Positions 12,590 to 24,220 of a DNA stretch of 64,000 bases are shown here, piece after piece; the first letter of the stretch is position 1; each line of letters opens with the position of its first letter. Made by a program: the position numbers and the translations under genes. The DNA is from Epiperipatus broadwayi (lineage: Eukaryota > Onychophora > Udeonychophora > Euonychophora > Peripatidae). A model generated the notes under the pieces. The model was not told the origin of the DNA, searched no databases, and saw only the letters and a list, made by a program, of their open reading frames with translations. The stretch is taken from assembly GCA_028023455.1 (NCBI GenBank), contig JAQFVV010012400.1:12781748-12845747 (forward strand), written 5' to 3'.

Positions 12590-13323
12590 CATACCTTCAT
12601 CACTACAGAAATTCATCCTAAATGAGCTTCACATAGATCACTCAGGCATCTTAAGAACTAAGGCATTGGCAAGGTCATATGCATGGTGGCCATTGATGGA
12701 TTGAGACAGAACACCATGTGGGAAAATGCATGCATTGCCAAGTCATAAGTCATGCATGTCCTCATGCTCTGTCACACTCTTGGGAGGCACCATCGACACC
12801 ATGGTCTCAATTGCACTTGGATCTTGCAGGCTCCATCAATGGACAGATGCTCCTTATTGTTGTGGATGCATACTCATAGTGGGTAGAGGTGCAGAGAATG
12901 CAAACAATGACTTCAAGTGCAACAATTGCAGCACTGTGAGAGCTATTTTCCACACTTGGAATACCAGAATGGGTGGTATCCAATAATGTATCACAATTCT
13001 CATCGTCAGAATTCTTGACATTCCTCGTCAGTAATGGAGTCCATCACACACGGTTTGCACCCTACCCCCTGGCAAGTAATGGTCTTGCAGAGAGGGCTGT
13101 ACAGTCAGTAAAAGAGAACCTGAGATGTGACACATGTGGAAATTGGAGCCAGCATCTAGCTCAGTACCTGTTAACTCTACATATCACACCATCTGCAATT
13201 ACAGGATTAAGCCCAGCTGAGATGCTTTTCAACAGATGTCTTTATACATGCTTGGATTTTATATGGCTGGATAGAGCCCCAAGAGCCACACCAAATACAC
13301 AGCAGAGAATTTGTGAATTTTAA
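12590..13323 (+). pseudogene. Integrase of the Gypsy element
   Basis: DDE-type integrase that would insert the cDNA. An H-H then C-C zinc region is spread over 12625-12740 across frames. The second half of the catalytic core is best preserved at 12973-13323: NNVSQFSSSEF, then APYPLASNGLAERAVQSVK, the familiar block with the catalytic Glu. The second catalytic Asp, expected in DN-x-SQF, reads Asn. Frames change at least twice. Sequence to about 13540 still looks like the C-terminal tail. Confidence 0.85.
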
Positions 13324-13671
13324 CCAGATGATGCGGTTTTTGCACGAGCCACCGGGAAGAGCTTTCCTTGAATTATAGCCACAGTAGAAAAGCGAACAGG
13401 CCCCTTGTCATATGAAGTTCGGTCAGACTTGGGAGTGCAACACAAGCAGATAGATCAACTGTGAGCAAGAGTGACTGTCACTGACCAATCCAGCTCAGCT
13501 CCGGCAGAGGAACTGATTGATGTTCTAAAACACCACCTTTAGTGGCAGCAGAAACCACAGACAATGCCAATCCAGCACCTCTCTGCCAACCATCTCCAAA
13601 ACTATACAAGGAGCACCTTTTACATCAATGTTGATGTCCAGCATATTTAGAGGATTACGAAGTCTCATTCT

Positions 13672-13683
13672 AAGGGGAAGGGG
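13672..13683 (+). other. Polypurine tract of the Gypsy element
   Basis: AAGGGGAAGGGG immediately precedes the 3' LTR, where plus-strand synthesis would be primed. Confidence 0.9.
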
Positions 13684-13915
13684 TGTTATGTATTGGGTTA
13701 TAAGACATCACAAAGGCTAGCTGCAGGATGAACATTTTTCAGTCATGGACTTCGAGTAATGGTGTCAATGCATTTGTTGGACTTACTAATTTAAACTGCT
13801 GTTAATGAAGGTACTTATAGCATCATAGTAAAATATAATTAAGTATTGTACAAATAAAATGTTAAAGTGTAAAACAACAGTAGTATTTGTATTTAAAGAA
13901 ATGTAGAAAACAACA
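13684..13915 (+). repeat. 3' LTR of the Gypsy element
   Basis: Starts TGTTATGTATTGGG right after the polypurine tract and aligns with 9304-9571. The differences are substitutions plus lack of the internal duplication, so the insertion is old. Confidence 0.88.
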
Positions 13916-14217
13916 GCAGATGATCTGAAAAACTTGAATCTAATAGATCAAAATAAAAATGACTGCCCCCCCCCCCTCATATTGAATGGACTGATGAAAT
14001 GCTGGAACAAATTGGAGAGAAAGTTAACAAAACAATATCTCGATCACTATTTCTGACATTTAAATGTTTCTTCACCAACAAATCAATGATACTAGCTAAA
14101 ACAGATAGTCTTTGCACACTATACAGTTTCCCAAATCCCTTCAAATAGAAACACTGCATGAAAATAATATGCTTGAATTGGTAAAATGCATAGGTGGCCA
14201 TCCAAATAGCAGATATG

Positions 14218-14295
14218 GGTGGTTCAGTTTTATGAAAATGCACAAAGAGAACAATGGGTGGTTCGGTTTTATGAAAATGCACAAAGAGAACAATT
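14218..14295 (+). repeat. 40-bp tandem duplication in LINE ORF1
   Basis: ggttttatgaaaatgcacaa-type sequence occurs twice, 40 bp apart. Confidence 0.9.
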
Positions 14296-14471
14296 TAGAA
14301 ACCGACTCAAGATGCTAGGTAATTTCACACTATTAACAGTCGATGAGAATAAGTATAAAAATATCTCCGAAATTTTAAAAAATACTTATTTTGGCTACAA
14401 CATAAAAGATTTCCAAAAAATGAATCCATTTGGAAATTTTTTTTCCAGAAAAAAATATACTGAAGAAACAG

Positions 14472-14655
14472 CAATTCCCATACTAACCAACAGCTTTGAG
14501 TTCAAAATTTAAATTGAATAAACAAATAGACCCGGAAAATATCCCCACACACATAACCGAGCAGCAATTCCCATACTAACCAACAGCTTTGAATTCAAAA
14601 TTAAATTGAATAAACAACTAGACCTGGAAAATATCACCTCACACATAACCGATGA
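14472..14655 (+). repeat. About 91-bp tandem duplication in LINE ORF1
   Basis: The block gcaattcccatactaaccaa through cacacataaccga occurs twice in a row, with a few differences. Confidence 0.85.
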
Positions 14656-14938
14656 AGAAATAGACTATACATTTACATCAGAGGGCTTAAGCCAGGATGC
14701 TTCTGTTGTGGAGAAGAGGACATATTGCAACAAAATGCAATGAACAGACACAGCAAAATAAAAACAATACATCAAAAAATTTAAGAAACATTACAGAAAG
14801 TGAAGACCCAAATAACCAACTAGACAAATTAAATTACCCTACACTAAAAAATACCAGGAAAATAATATCAAATAAAAATGAAAAAATTACCAATCCAGTA
14901 AACAATATAACAACCAGAGAAATCAAAACAAATCTGTT

Positions 14939-15354
14939 AAGGGAAAATCAAAGCAGTGAAAACCCACCCCATTTGAATAGAATGAAGGAAAAAAATGGGC
15001 CTACCAAAAGAACTTAAAGAAAAAACAAAAATGACCACAGAAAACATGGATAAAATAACTCAATGCTGGAAAGCACACCAATAAAAAACAGGAAAAAGAT
15101 ACAAAAAACAAGAGAAAGTAAGAAAATTAAAATGAACAAGGAAGATAAGGGAAAATCAAAGCAGTGAAAACCCACCCCATTTGAATAGAATGAAGGAAAA
15201 AAATGGGCCTACCAAAAGAACTTAAAGAAAAAACAAAAATGACCACAGAAAACATGGATAAAATAACTCAATGCTGGAAAGCACACCAATAAAAAACAGG
15301 AAAAAGATACAAAAAACAAGAGAAAGTAAGAAAATTAAAATGAACAAGGAAGAA
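14939..15354 (+). repeat. 208-bp tandem duplication in LINE ORF1
   Basis: The two units, starting gggaaaatcaaagcagtg at 14941 and 15149, appear identical or nearly so. This is far less diverged than the LINE itself, so the duplication came after the element died. Confidence 0.92.
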
Positions 15355-15579
15355 AATAACCAGATTAATTTAACAGAAGAAACCACAGCAGAAGAAATGG
15401 AAATAGAACTAATCACACCCGAAGCAAAAAAAATTAAAAAAAAAAACACCGCACTATACCACATGTATCCAAACACAAACAGAATCACCACAAGAAAAAA
15501 AACATGCAAACAAAAAAAGGCAGAATAAACGAAGGACCAAATAAAAAGTTCACTCACAATATAAATTAGATTTAATAAA

Positions 15580-16260
15580 AATTAAGATAGGGGCAATAAA
15601 TGTTTGAGGATTAAACTAAAAAAAAAATACAAAAAATCAATTACTGGATACAACAACTCCAACCTACCCTATTAGGACTCATAGAAGCAAAAATTTATAA
15701 TGTATCGCAGATAAATCTAGTACAACTTATGAGTAAAATGGGATTCTGCGTATGCTCTAAAGACACACTAACACCCTCAAGTGGCACCGGAATATTTATT
15801 AGCCAAAAAGTTCCTTCACAACGTTTAAAATAATATACATAGATGCGAATCTATTAATGACCATGTTCAATAATAAAAACTTCTCAATAAATATTATATT
15901 TGTATACATACTATCAGGGCCAATTGTAATTAACATAATAATAACAACAATTAACTCAATCTTCTCAAACAAAATTTCTACCCAACTATTCTTATGGGAG
16001 ATTTCAACATAAATTATAAAAAATTTATTATGAAATGGATACACTGGTTAACAATTCCACTCATGAGTGCAGAAGATTTTCTACTACCTAGCTCTATATT
16101 TTTTTATAACAATAGACATGGAACTTTAATAGATCTAATGTTTTATTCCCCAATGCTGCATCATTCAATAGAATTTACACTTCCCCCATCCCCTTTTTCA
16201 GACCATGCAGTGCAGATAATAATGCTAAATATAAACACACAGCACAATAATTAATTTGCA
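15580..16260 (+). pseudogene. LINE AP-like endonuclease, broken
   Basis: The endonuclease nicks target DNA to prime reverse transcription. The start is seen at 15582 (KIGAINV-type strand), then LLGLIEAKI with a Glu at the catalytic position. The block MGDFNINYKKF comes at 15994, followed by TLIDLMF and SDHAVQI near 16119-16220. GDFN and SDH are hallmark catalytic motifs of this fold. The frame changes between the two halves and a tga replaces an expected Arg codon near 15607. Confidence 0.82.
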
Positions 16261-18203
16261 GAAAATGATCAGGATCCTATTACCAGATAACACTATGGAG
16301 TCACTCTTCTCAGAAATTTATATAATGATAAATAAAATAAATCAGCTAGAATTAGACCTGATATCCAGATACATAGCTTACACCAACATCCTTCATTTAA
16401 TATAAACCATATCACACAAAACATTAGTAGATGAAATACATAAAAGAATCAGTCTGTCTAAACTGGTTCAACATAATCAAATAAACATAACAAAACTCAA
16501 CATAACAAAACTCACCCAGCTCTATAAACAGACTTGCAATAAATTAAAACAATATCTAAGCATAAAAAAGAAAATAAATTGCCTAGTGCAGCTGCACACT
16601 TGGACATGTGGATACATTAAGCAAGCTTTGGGATGTCCATCCACAAATAAAGTTCCCATGGCACTAGAATCAGAAAATAAGATTACAGCAGGATTTAACA
16701 TGATTGCACATATATATAGCCACTTCAAAACAAAGCTGCACAATTCACACCCACAGAAGATTATTTTGGAACAACAGACGATGAGATGCCATTTAAAATT
16801 TGAGGATTTTAAGGTAATGTTAGCATCAATCCCTGCCACATCTCATCGAGGACCTCCATGCATTCCACAGTTTGTATTTGCACATTTTAGCCAAATTACA
16901 AATACATACTTGTGTCAACTAGCAAATCAAATATCACAAAAAATATATAGCATACAGGGATTATACAAGATATCAATGGTACCATTCATGAAAAAACAAG
17001 AATCTATTACTAAGACCACCAACTTAAAACCTATCTCAATGGAGCCTTTAGAAATTTAACTCCTAGAAAAAGTAATAAAAGTGAAAATTGAACCATTCAT
17101 ACTGACAAAAATATCACAACACCAATATGCAAAGAAAGGCTCATCCTCAGGTCAGACAGCATTAATCTTTAAAACTATAATTAACTCAGTTATTAAGAAG
17201 AAGAAATATGCTCCAATTGCAGTACAACTAGATTTTGTAAGTGCTTTCGACTCAGTACCAATAAAAATTTTACTAAGCCAACTAAAGTAAACACAAATAC
17301 ACGATCAATATTATACACAATATGCCAATCTACTTTTAAACAGAGAAATACATATTACACTTAATGGAAGAACCTCATCATCATTCTATCCCACTCAATC
17401 AATACCACAAGGTTCATCACTGAGTACACTACTGTTCACATTCTACATAAACCCTTTATTAGAAAAAATTGAGAAAAAATACAGGGAATGTTAATACCAA
17501 AAGATACATTCCGTGTATAGCTTATATGAATGATATTACAACATTCTTAACATCAAAAAAGCAACTGCAAGCACAAAAAAACATCATAGAAGATTATACC
17601 AAAAAATTCAAACTTAAAATCAATAACAATAAGTCAACTGCTTAGACAATTTTTACAAAGAAAATAAACAAATTTATTAAGGAAAGCCCAGCAGTTTTCT
17701 AGGTTTTCCATTTTATCTGGGAATGAATCAAATGAGAACAACAATACAAAACAAACTCAAAGTGGATGCAGAAAAAATCACAGAATCATTATCCAGATCA
17801 TATCTATCAATATATGCAAAAGTATCACTATTCAATCAACTCATAATGTCAAAAATAAACTACTACTTACCAATAATCAGTTTCACAAAACCATTTATAG
17901 CCTCAATAAACTCATTTTGTAACAAACTATTATGGAACAGGAAAGTAGTTGCCATTTCAATAAAGCAATTTAACCAACCAACAAAATGGAATGATCTGGG
18001 ACTTCACTCAATGTCAATGTTTCAGACACAAAAAACAATAAATCTGCTAATAGCCATAATCAAAAGGTTCTCAGATGTTGAAACAATATTGGAAATCACA
18101 CTCACAGATCGCCCACCTCCTACAAACAATTATATCTTTATGTTCCTTGAAAGCATTGAGGGCATCAAAAACAAAGTAACCCTGAAAAGTCATATATATA
18201 TAT
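16260..18203 (+). pseudogene. LINE reverse transcriptase, broken
   Basis: RT of the LINE in several frames. Visible in order: a thumb/finger lead at 16586-17059, GQTALIFKT then VQLDFVSAFDSVPIK (metal-binding Asp) at 17150-17265, IPQGSSLSTLLFTFYINPLL near 17402-17461, and AYMNDITTFL near 17520-17550. The last is the catalytic box, normally Y-A-D-D, here Y-M-N-D, so the first catalytic Asp is lost. The post-RT region (17723-18203) is open for over 150 codons up to the LTR insertion. Confidence 0.85.
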
Positions 18204-20344
18204 TGTACCAATCGGAATGGGGTGAAGATCGAATCTAACCGCAAACACAATATCTGCTCTACAAGGGCGCCATCTAGGCATTTGAGCCTAGAAAAATTTA
18301 TAGAGTAGGCAGATACGCGCTGTTAAGATTCCACTTTATTTAAAGATTCCGATCGTTAGCCCAAGTCACTAGCTCAGCGGAAACGCATAGATAAAAATCT
18401 ATAAACTTTATATCTTAAATATCAAAGAGTAAAAGCTACTGCCAGAAATTAACACATAAAATATTTATTTACGCACATATAAAATCATTCTAAACTCGAG
18501 GAATAGGTTTAACATTTGTAGATTTTTATATTCTTATTACTCTTTAATTTTACATTTATATAAATTTCAATGATTTTAATTTTTTTTTATTTAGATTGTC
18601 AAGTATGAATAGACTACATAGATCTGCATTTGAAAATAAAACATTCTATCCCTATTTAACCCTAGGCTAAAATTCGCAGTCAAACTGGCATCAATCCATC
18701 CGATACATTTATGTATTCAATGTAGCATGAAAATACAACAGCACAAAGATACTATACTGTCAGGAATGGACATCTGAACAATATATTTTAAGAAAACATT
18801 GACTCTTGTCTAATACAGGAATATGATGTCTGTATAGCAAGAAGAACAATAAAATAAAAACTCCATAGGAAGGGACCGCGATCCTTTTTGCCGACTTACA
18901 ATCCCATCCATAGGCAAAAGGTTGGTGCGGTGTATACAGCGATTCTGCACGTAGCGAAACTCATACTACATCTACTAATTACACAAATATATCCAATCCA
19001 TTGACCCAATTCAACAACAACACAAATAACCTAAGATTTCCCTCCCCTAATATAACTTTACAAATCTATATAGCCATTCACGCCCGACTTAATTTTAACA
19101 TTTAAATACGTTCACACAGATTGTTTAAAAATGTTGGGTATAGATCGATTACATAGATTCCACAGTCAAAAACATTTCAAAATAAACATAAACGATCAAA
19201 ATATAAAATTATTGATACCGACAATCGCAGAGGGAAACTTATAAGTAACCCAATAGTATTCACCATAAGATACTTGCGTTGTCACCAATAACTTAAAAGA
19301 CATCCGAATAAATACATTTTAGATACTCACCATAAGGTATCATTATTTATCGAATGTCTATATATTTTGATCAAATATGAAAACCAAAATATAATTAACC
19401 GCAAACGAATCCATGCAAGCGTCTATAAACAACTTAAAATTTACTCATTTAAAATTTAACAATAAATATCAATACAATAAATAATAAATGGAAATGATTT
19501 TTTTTTTTTATCAAACGCATACATATATATAAAATTTCACATTATCAATTTAGTTGACACATAGGTCAGAGAAAAGTTCCTTTTTATAAAAATAAATTTA
19601 CTTATCAATCTTTAACTGTTCTTAATTAATGTTATGATTTTTAACAATTGTTCAGTTCTATTGCTTACGGTAGAGAAGTCCCTGTTCCCGTTGGCAATTC
19701 CCACGCAGCCTTTCCTGGAAGACCGGTCTGATGTTTTGGAGGTGGCAGTTGCTGGTTCTGTCCTGGTATCACAGTCTTTGCATTTTTAAATAAGTGAGTG
19801 AGGACGACAAGTGCGTCTTGTCACCAGACTCACCAAAATCAAGTTGGAAAAAGCTCTCTCTGCTGGAACTCAATATTTTTTTCTTTTTATAGTCCTCCTA
19901 TGGATTCCATGAACAAAAATGTCACTGTTCTGTTTTTTCGTTATGGTCCGGGCCTTTATTTGGCTTCCATTGGTCAAGCTAAAATCCCTTTCTTCTCTTA
20001 TCTAACTTTCCATCTGACTTTTTAATTAAACAGCTTTTAGATAATTAATAAACAATCATTTCCATTTATAGATTACAGGAATTAATTAATACCTGTTTTT
20101 ATTTTAACTTACGTTTTTTTTTTTATTAAAATACTTTTATAAATCTTTTTTTTTTATAAAAAATACATTCAAATACCTTTTTTTTTATTTATTAAAAAAA
20201 ATATTTTTAAAGTTTAGCATCTGTGCGAATGTATATACGTATAACAAACATTTTTAATTTTAGCATTTAGTTTTTTACTTTTATTTGCGAACTTTTAAGT
20301 TTTTCTTTTAAATTAATGTAATGACATATTTATATATCGTTACA
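18204..20344 (-). mobile_element. Probable solo LTR, 2.1 kb, nested in the LINE
   Basis: Starts TGTACCAATCGG and ends CGTTACA, so it has TG...CA ends. It is flanked by ATAT on both sides (18200-18203 and 20345-20348). Removing it with one ATAT brings the LINE post-RT frame through the junction with no shift, into the Cys-His region at 20349-20620. No protein domain was found inside. The minus orientation is suggested by a CTAGATGGCGCCCT motif at 18264-18278, which lies near the 3' LTR end in the related elements. Younger than the LINE. Confidence 0.75.
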
Positions 20345-20348
20345 ATAT

Positions 20349-20620
20349 ATATATATATTGGCAAATACATGATTTCTTAACACAAAAACAATCTGAGAAT
20401 AACCAAATATTTGCACTAGGAATTGATAACAGCCAATTACTTAAAAAATTTAGGAAATGGTATCTGGAACCAAAATTTTATGATTTTATAATTAAAGTCA
20501 ATTTAAAAGCATTACCTACAAGTCACTTTATAAGATTCAGAAGATTCTACATAAATATAAATCCCTTGTGCACACTGTGTCACAGAGATGAGGAATCACA
20601 GGACCATTTCAGATTATAAC
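20349..20620 (+). pseudogene. LINE ORF2 C-terminal Cys-His region
   Basis: Continues the LINE ORF2 after the nested LTR. The conserved feature is NPLCTLCHRDEESQDHF near 20560-20610, a Cys-x2-Cys-x8-His type cluster typical of the end of several LINE ORF2 proteins. The frame ends at the taa at 20618-20620; weak LINE-like coding can be followed in other frames to about 21070. Confidence 0.8.
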
Positions 20621-21154
20621 TGTTCAGGACTTTTTCAAGACAGATGATGGTTGGTGGATATAGAAAAAATTGAACCGCAATAGCTGAGATACTACAAACA
20701 TTCAAAAATATTGGAATACCAACCATAAGGGCAGACACTTTCAGCTTATATGCATTCTGGTGTACCAGATGCACTTTTACACTGGGGAGTAACACAAGAA
20801 GGCACCCTAACACCTATAAAACAAATTGCAAAAAATAAGGGAAAGAGACAGAATTATTGCACCACCTGACATCTTTGCAGCAATGTGGTCTCCTTTTAAA
20901 ATATAGGCTGTTAGAAAAGGCAAAAGTAAATATAAAATTCAGTGTTGCAAAAATGATACAAGCAAGAAACAACATGATAGAACATGAAGTCGAATACAGG
21001 GAACAAGGCATACAGGGAAATCTGAAATGCAAAGAGACTTTAATCAAACATACAGACTGTAATGTAATAACTATGTAAACCTATATATATAACACTATGT
21101 ATAATCAACAACCAATGTAACCACTTGTTTCTTAATAAAGTTACCTTTGAACCC

Positions 21155-21190
21155 TAATAATAATAATAATAATGATGATGATGATGATAA
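21155..21190. repeat. (TAA)n(TGA)n tail of the LINE
   Basis: Follows the LINE 3' end directly. It may be the element's own tail or a pre-existing microsatellite target. Confidence 0.85.
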
Positions 21191-24100
21191 CTTAAAGAAG
21201 TGTTTAAACTACTTAACAATTGCATAAAGAAAAAAATATAATATTGTAAAATCAAAGTCTTTTATCCAGGATGACACTCGAAATAATAGAAAGAAAGGGT
21301 ACCTATTATATTTTTCTACTACCCATCAACAATACAATTAAAAATAATCAAGTTTAATTAATGTACTTTTTATTTATAAGATAAATGAAATAATGTGTAT
21401 TCTCAAAAATGGATTAAATAATTCAAAGAAAATTTAATTAAATATTCAGTACTTTTAACTACAATTCCAAGCTTTGAAATTGAAACACTTATGCAATATT
21501 TTCATTTTTAACATTGGGATTTTGGATCTGTATGAGAATTGATCATCTGATTCACCAAGATTTCTGGTGTATAATTAAGAATTCAGTACAAAGAAATCAT
21601 ATATAAAAAAACAAAGACTAGATTTAAATAACAATCAATATATTTATTAACACACTGGATTTACAAACACTAAAATTTATTTACAACATCATTGGAAAAG
21701 ACATTTCCCAAACATAGGTACTGTTATATTTTTTAACAGGATACTATAAATAAAGAATAAATAATCACCTAACACTAGTAAACTATCTATTACAGTTTTA
21801 AACCATTTGGGATAAGTTATTAATAATATATTCCATTAAGGTAAATTGTTCCAATATTTATATAATTTAATAAAAAATAACTTAAACTATAATTCAAGCA
21901 ATACAGTCCTTGAAATATACCCTTTTGTCAGGTAACAACTTGTAATATTCTTATTTCCAATACTAAACCATACCAAAGATTAAAAAAATTTAATCTGAAC
22001 TAATTTATGACTGAGTTTAAATTAGTAAACTTGTATGATAATGACAATTACCATATCAAGACAAATAAGACAATTATTGTCTAACACCATTTTTTTAATA
22101 ATAAAAATATGTGAGAACATTTATCAGAAGTCATGTACATACATATAATATATTTCATCTATGTCCACATAATAAAAAAATACTTTAACCTTAAAATGTC
22201 TTACTAATCCATTGGTGAATTACTCCTAGATGGTGATAAAAATATCATTGTATAATAAGCATTAAAATTACTAATACATTGTTGGTGTACTTGTGAACAG
22301 TTGGCAAGACACAGCAGCACAATACAGATATTAATTCACTTAACAAATGCACTACAGATAATAAAGTGCCCCTTGAAGAACTGAATACTTCAACATGTAT
22401 CTTATCATTGCCATATCATTCTTTAACACACAAATAATTGCACCTTCCATGGTGGAAAATAAGTAAAAGAATCATGAGGTATACATTAATAAAAACAGGT
22501 TCTTCAAAGCAAAACTATATGAATGAAAATAGCATGGTAGATTCCAACACCTTTATCTTAGACATGGGTAGACAAGGTCTCAACACATAGAAAAAATGGA
22601 ATACACACCATGAAACAATCCTCTCATGAGACCTAGCTACCTTAGCAAAACATGAAAATAATTTTAAAATATAAAATATCCTCTCATGGAATACAAATGT
22701 GAAACAATAGAGAGAATGCACTCTACACCACAAAGCACAATAAGTAAAACAACATTTGATAAAGTCTAATGCATCCCAAATGTACTAAAGGGAAATAAAC
22801 ATAAATCCTAGAACAAGCAATAGCAAGATAACAAAATTATCACACATAAACTAAATAAAGTAATGTTCATACTAAAAATTACATTAAACAATGTCTAAAA
22901 CCAACAAGAGTACTATCAGTCAAAGGGCTATAAAATATTTTAAAACAGCATAATAAAAATCTGCACTGACTAAGAAATGCACAGACACTAAATAAACTAT
23001 CAAATTTATAAAACTAAAGTGGACATAATAGCAAAGGTAAATATTAATAAATATATACTAATAAAAGCTTAGTTATATTAAACATAAGATTATTATATCA
23101 TAATAATTATAAACTATTGTGAGCTTTTGATAAACATACATTGGCTGTTTATCTATAAATAAATGAAACTCTAATGAACACTATTAATAAATTTAAGAAG
23201 TAAGTATATCTACTGTGACAAAAGGTACTATAAAATTTACTTTATATCAATAAATATAAAACATAAATTTTACCTTCCATATTATAGGAATATCTACATA
23301 TGTTATAAACTATTTAAAGAAAAGCATAAAAAATACCTTGACATAGTAAAGCAATATATAAAGTATTAATATATATATATATTATTTTTTATAAAACCAC
23401 CCTAGATCTTTATCAGAATTTTTTCCATAGTGAGCAGTTTGTCGCATGTGACATTCTTTCTCAGCAAATTATCTATAGAATGACACATCTGTACTTATCA
23501 CGTATATTTTCTTTCATAAAATGAGAGCAAATTTGACTTTCCGAAAGCAATAAAATAAAAACATTTAACAAAAGTCTTGTTTTAAATAAAAAGTCTGGAT
23601 CCTTTTAAAAATTCGTTAAATATAGGCTATCTTGTTTTAGAATCTCTATTTAGTAACAAATAATATTAACTAAAAAAAGTTGTGAATTAATTTGTGGTTC
23701 TAATAGAAATAAACTATTCTTTTTTTCTTCTTAAACATATTTTTAAAAAAAATTATTAACTTGTAAATTTTTTTTTACTTAGAGATATCATTTTAGCATT
23801 TTTTAAAAATTGCCATTAAACTTGAAAGTTTTAATTGCTGTATTAAATTTCATAAGAGTTTCCATTATTTTCTAAATATTTTTTTATCAAAACACTAAGA
23901 AAACAAAGCATGTTATAAAGTTCTCCTATATCAATTATGATAGGTTAGAAATGTAAGTCTTTATATTGAGAAAATACTTCAAATATCTATTGAAATCAAT
24001 TTAAGATGAGCATTTTAGCATTAATGAATAGTAATAACAGTTAATATAGCTCTCTATCTCCAAGTTAAATTTGTAAGTCTTTTTTATGATTAACTTTAAT

Positions 24101-24220
24101 TTCTCATTCCTGAAGATATAATACAATAGTGAGAAATAAGATAGTACAATGTTCAGCATGGTTTTGTAAACTAATATAAAAAATATCACCTGCTTTCTTT
24201 CATAATTCCTTTCTAAGTAT
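21191..24220. other. 3-kb A+T-rich stretch without genes
   Basis: Long runs of A+T sequence with no frame that looks coding, no repeat shared with the rest of the window and no RNA gene. Short imperfect local repeats (cctctcatg near 22620 and 22680) are all that stand out. Confidence 0.6.

Larger units (their letters stand above)
9304..13915 (+). mobile_element. Ty3/Gypsy LTR retrotransposon, decayed
   Basis: A full-length structure of about 4.6 kb: 5' LTR, primer site, gag with two zinc knuckles, aspartic protease, reverse transcriptase with YIDD, RNase H, integrase, polypurine tract and 3' LTR. Gene order (protease-RT-RNase H-integrase) and the RT sequence place it in Ty3/Gypsy (Metaviridae-like), not Copia or BEL. 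Each reading frame is broken by stops and shifts and one integrase catalytic Asp reads Asn, so it is inactive. A clear target duplication was not found at its ends. An env gene is absent. Confidence 0.93.
14000..15540 (+). pseudogene. LINE ORF1 with zinc knuckle, broken
   Basis: Would be the RNA-binding protein of the LINE. Fragments in different frames: 14219-14512 (basic, Asn/Lys rich, with RFYENAQREQFRNRLKMLG) and 14640-15017, where a knuckle reads CFCCGEEGHIATKC just upstream of 14739 (Cys-x2-Cys-x4-His-x4-Cys). After the knuckle the protein is very Lys/Asn/Thr rich. A 91-bp duplication (about 14472 and 14563) and a 208-bp duplication (14939-15354) disrupt it. Shorter than a working ORF1 and not translatable. 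Confidence 0.7.
13980..21190 (+). mobile_element. LINE (ORF1 knuckle, AP endonuclease, RT), interrupted
   Basis: A non-LTR retrotransposon in the plus direction. ORF1 remnant with a CCHC knuckle (14000-15540), AP endonuclease (15580-16260), RT (16260-18203), then after a 2.1-kb insertion the C-terminal Cys-His region (20349-20620). The 3' end is at about 21155, with aataaagtta near the tail and a TAA/TGA microsatellite in place of poly(A). RT and C-terminal features resemble the Tx1/L1-related group; the exact clade is inference. Many stops and internal tandem duplications show it is dead. Confidence 0.88.

Noticed and set aside
9801-13540. Possible intact Gypsy polyprotein
   Set aside because: Stops and frame changes in every domain, plus loss of an integrase catalytic Asp.
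15222-15557. Hydrophobic minus-strand ORF resembling a membrane protein
   Set aside because: Antisense of the Lys/Asn-rich LINE ORF1; A-rich sense sequence gives Phe/Leu/Ile in reverse.
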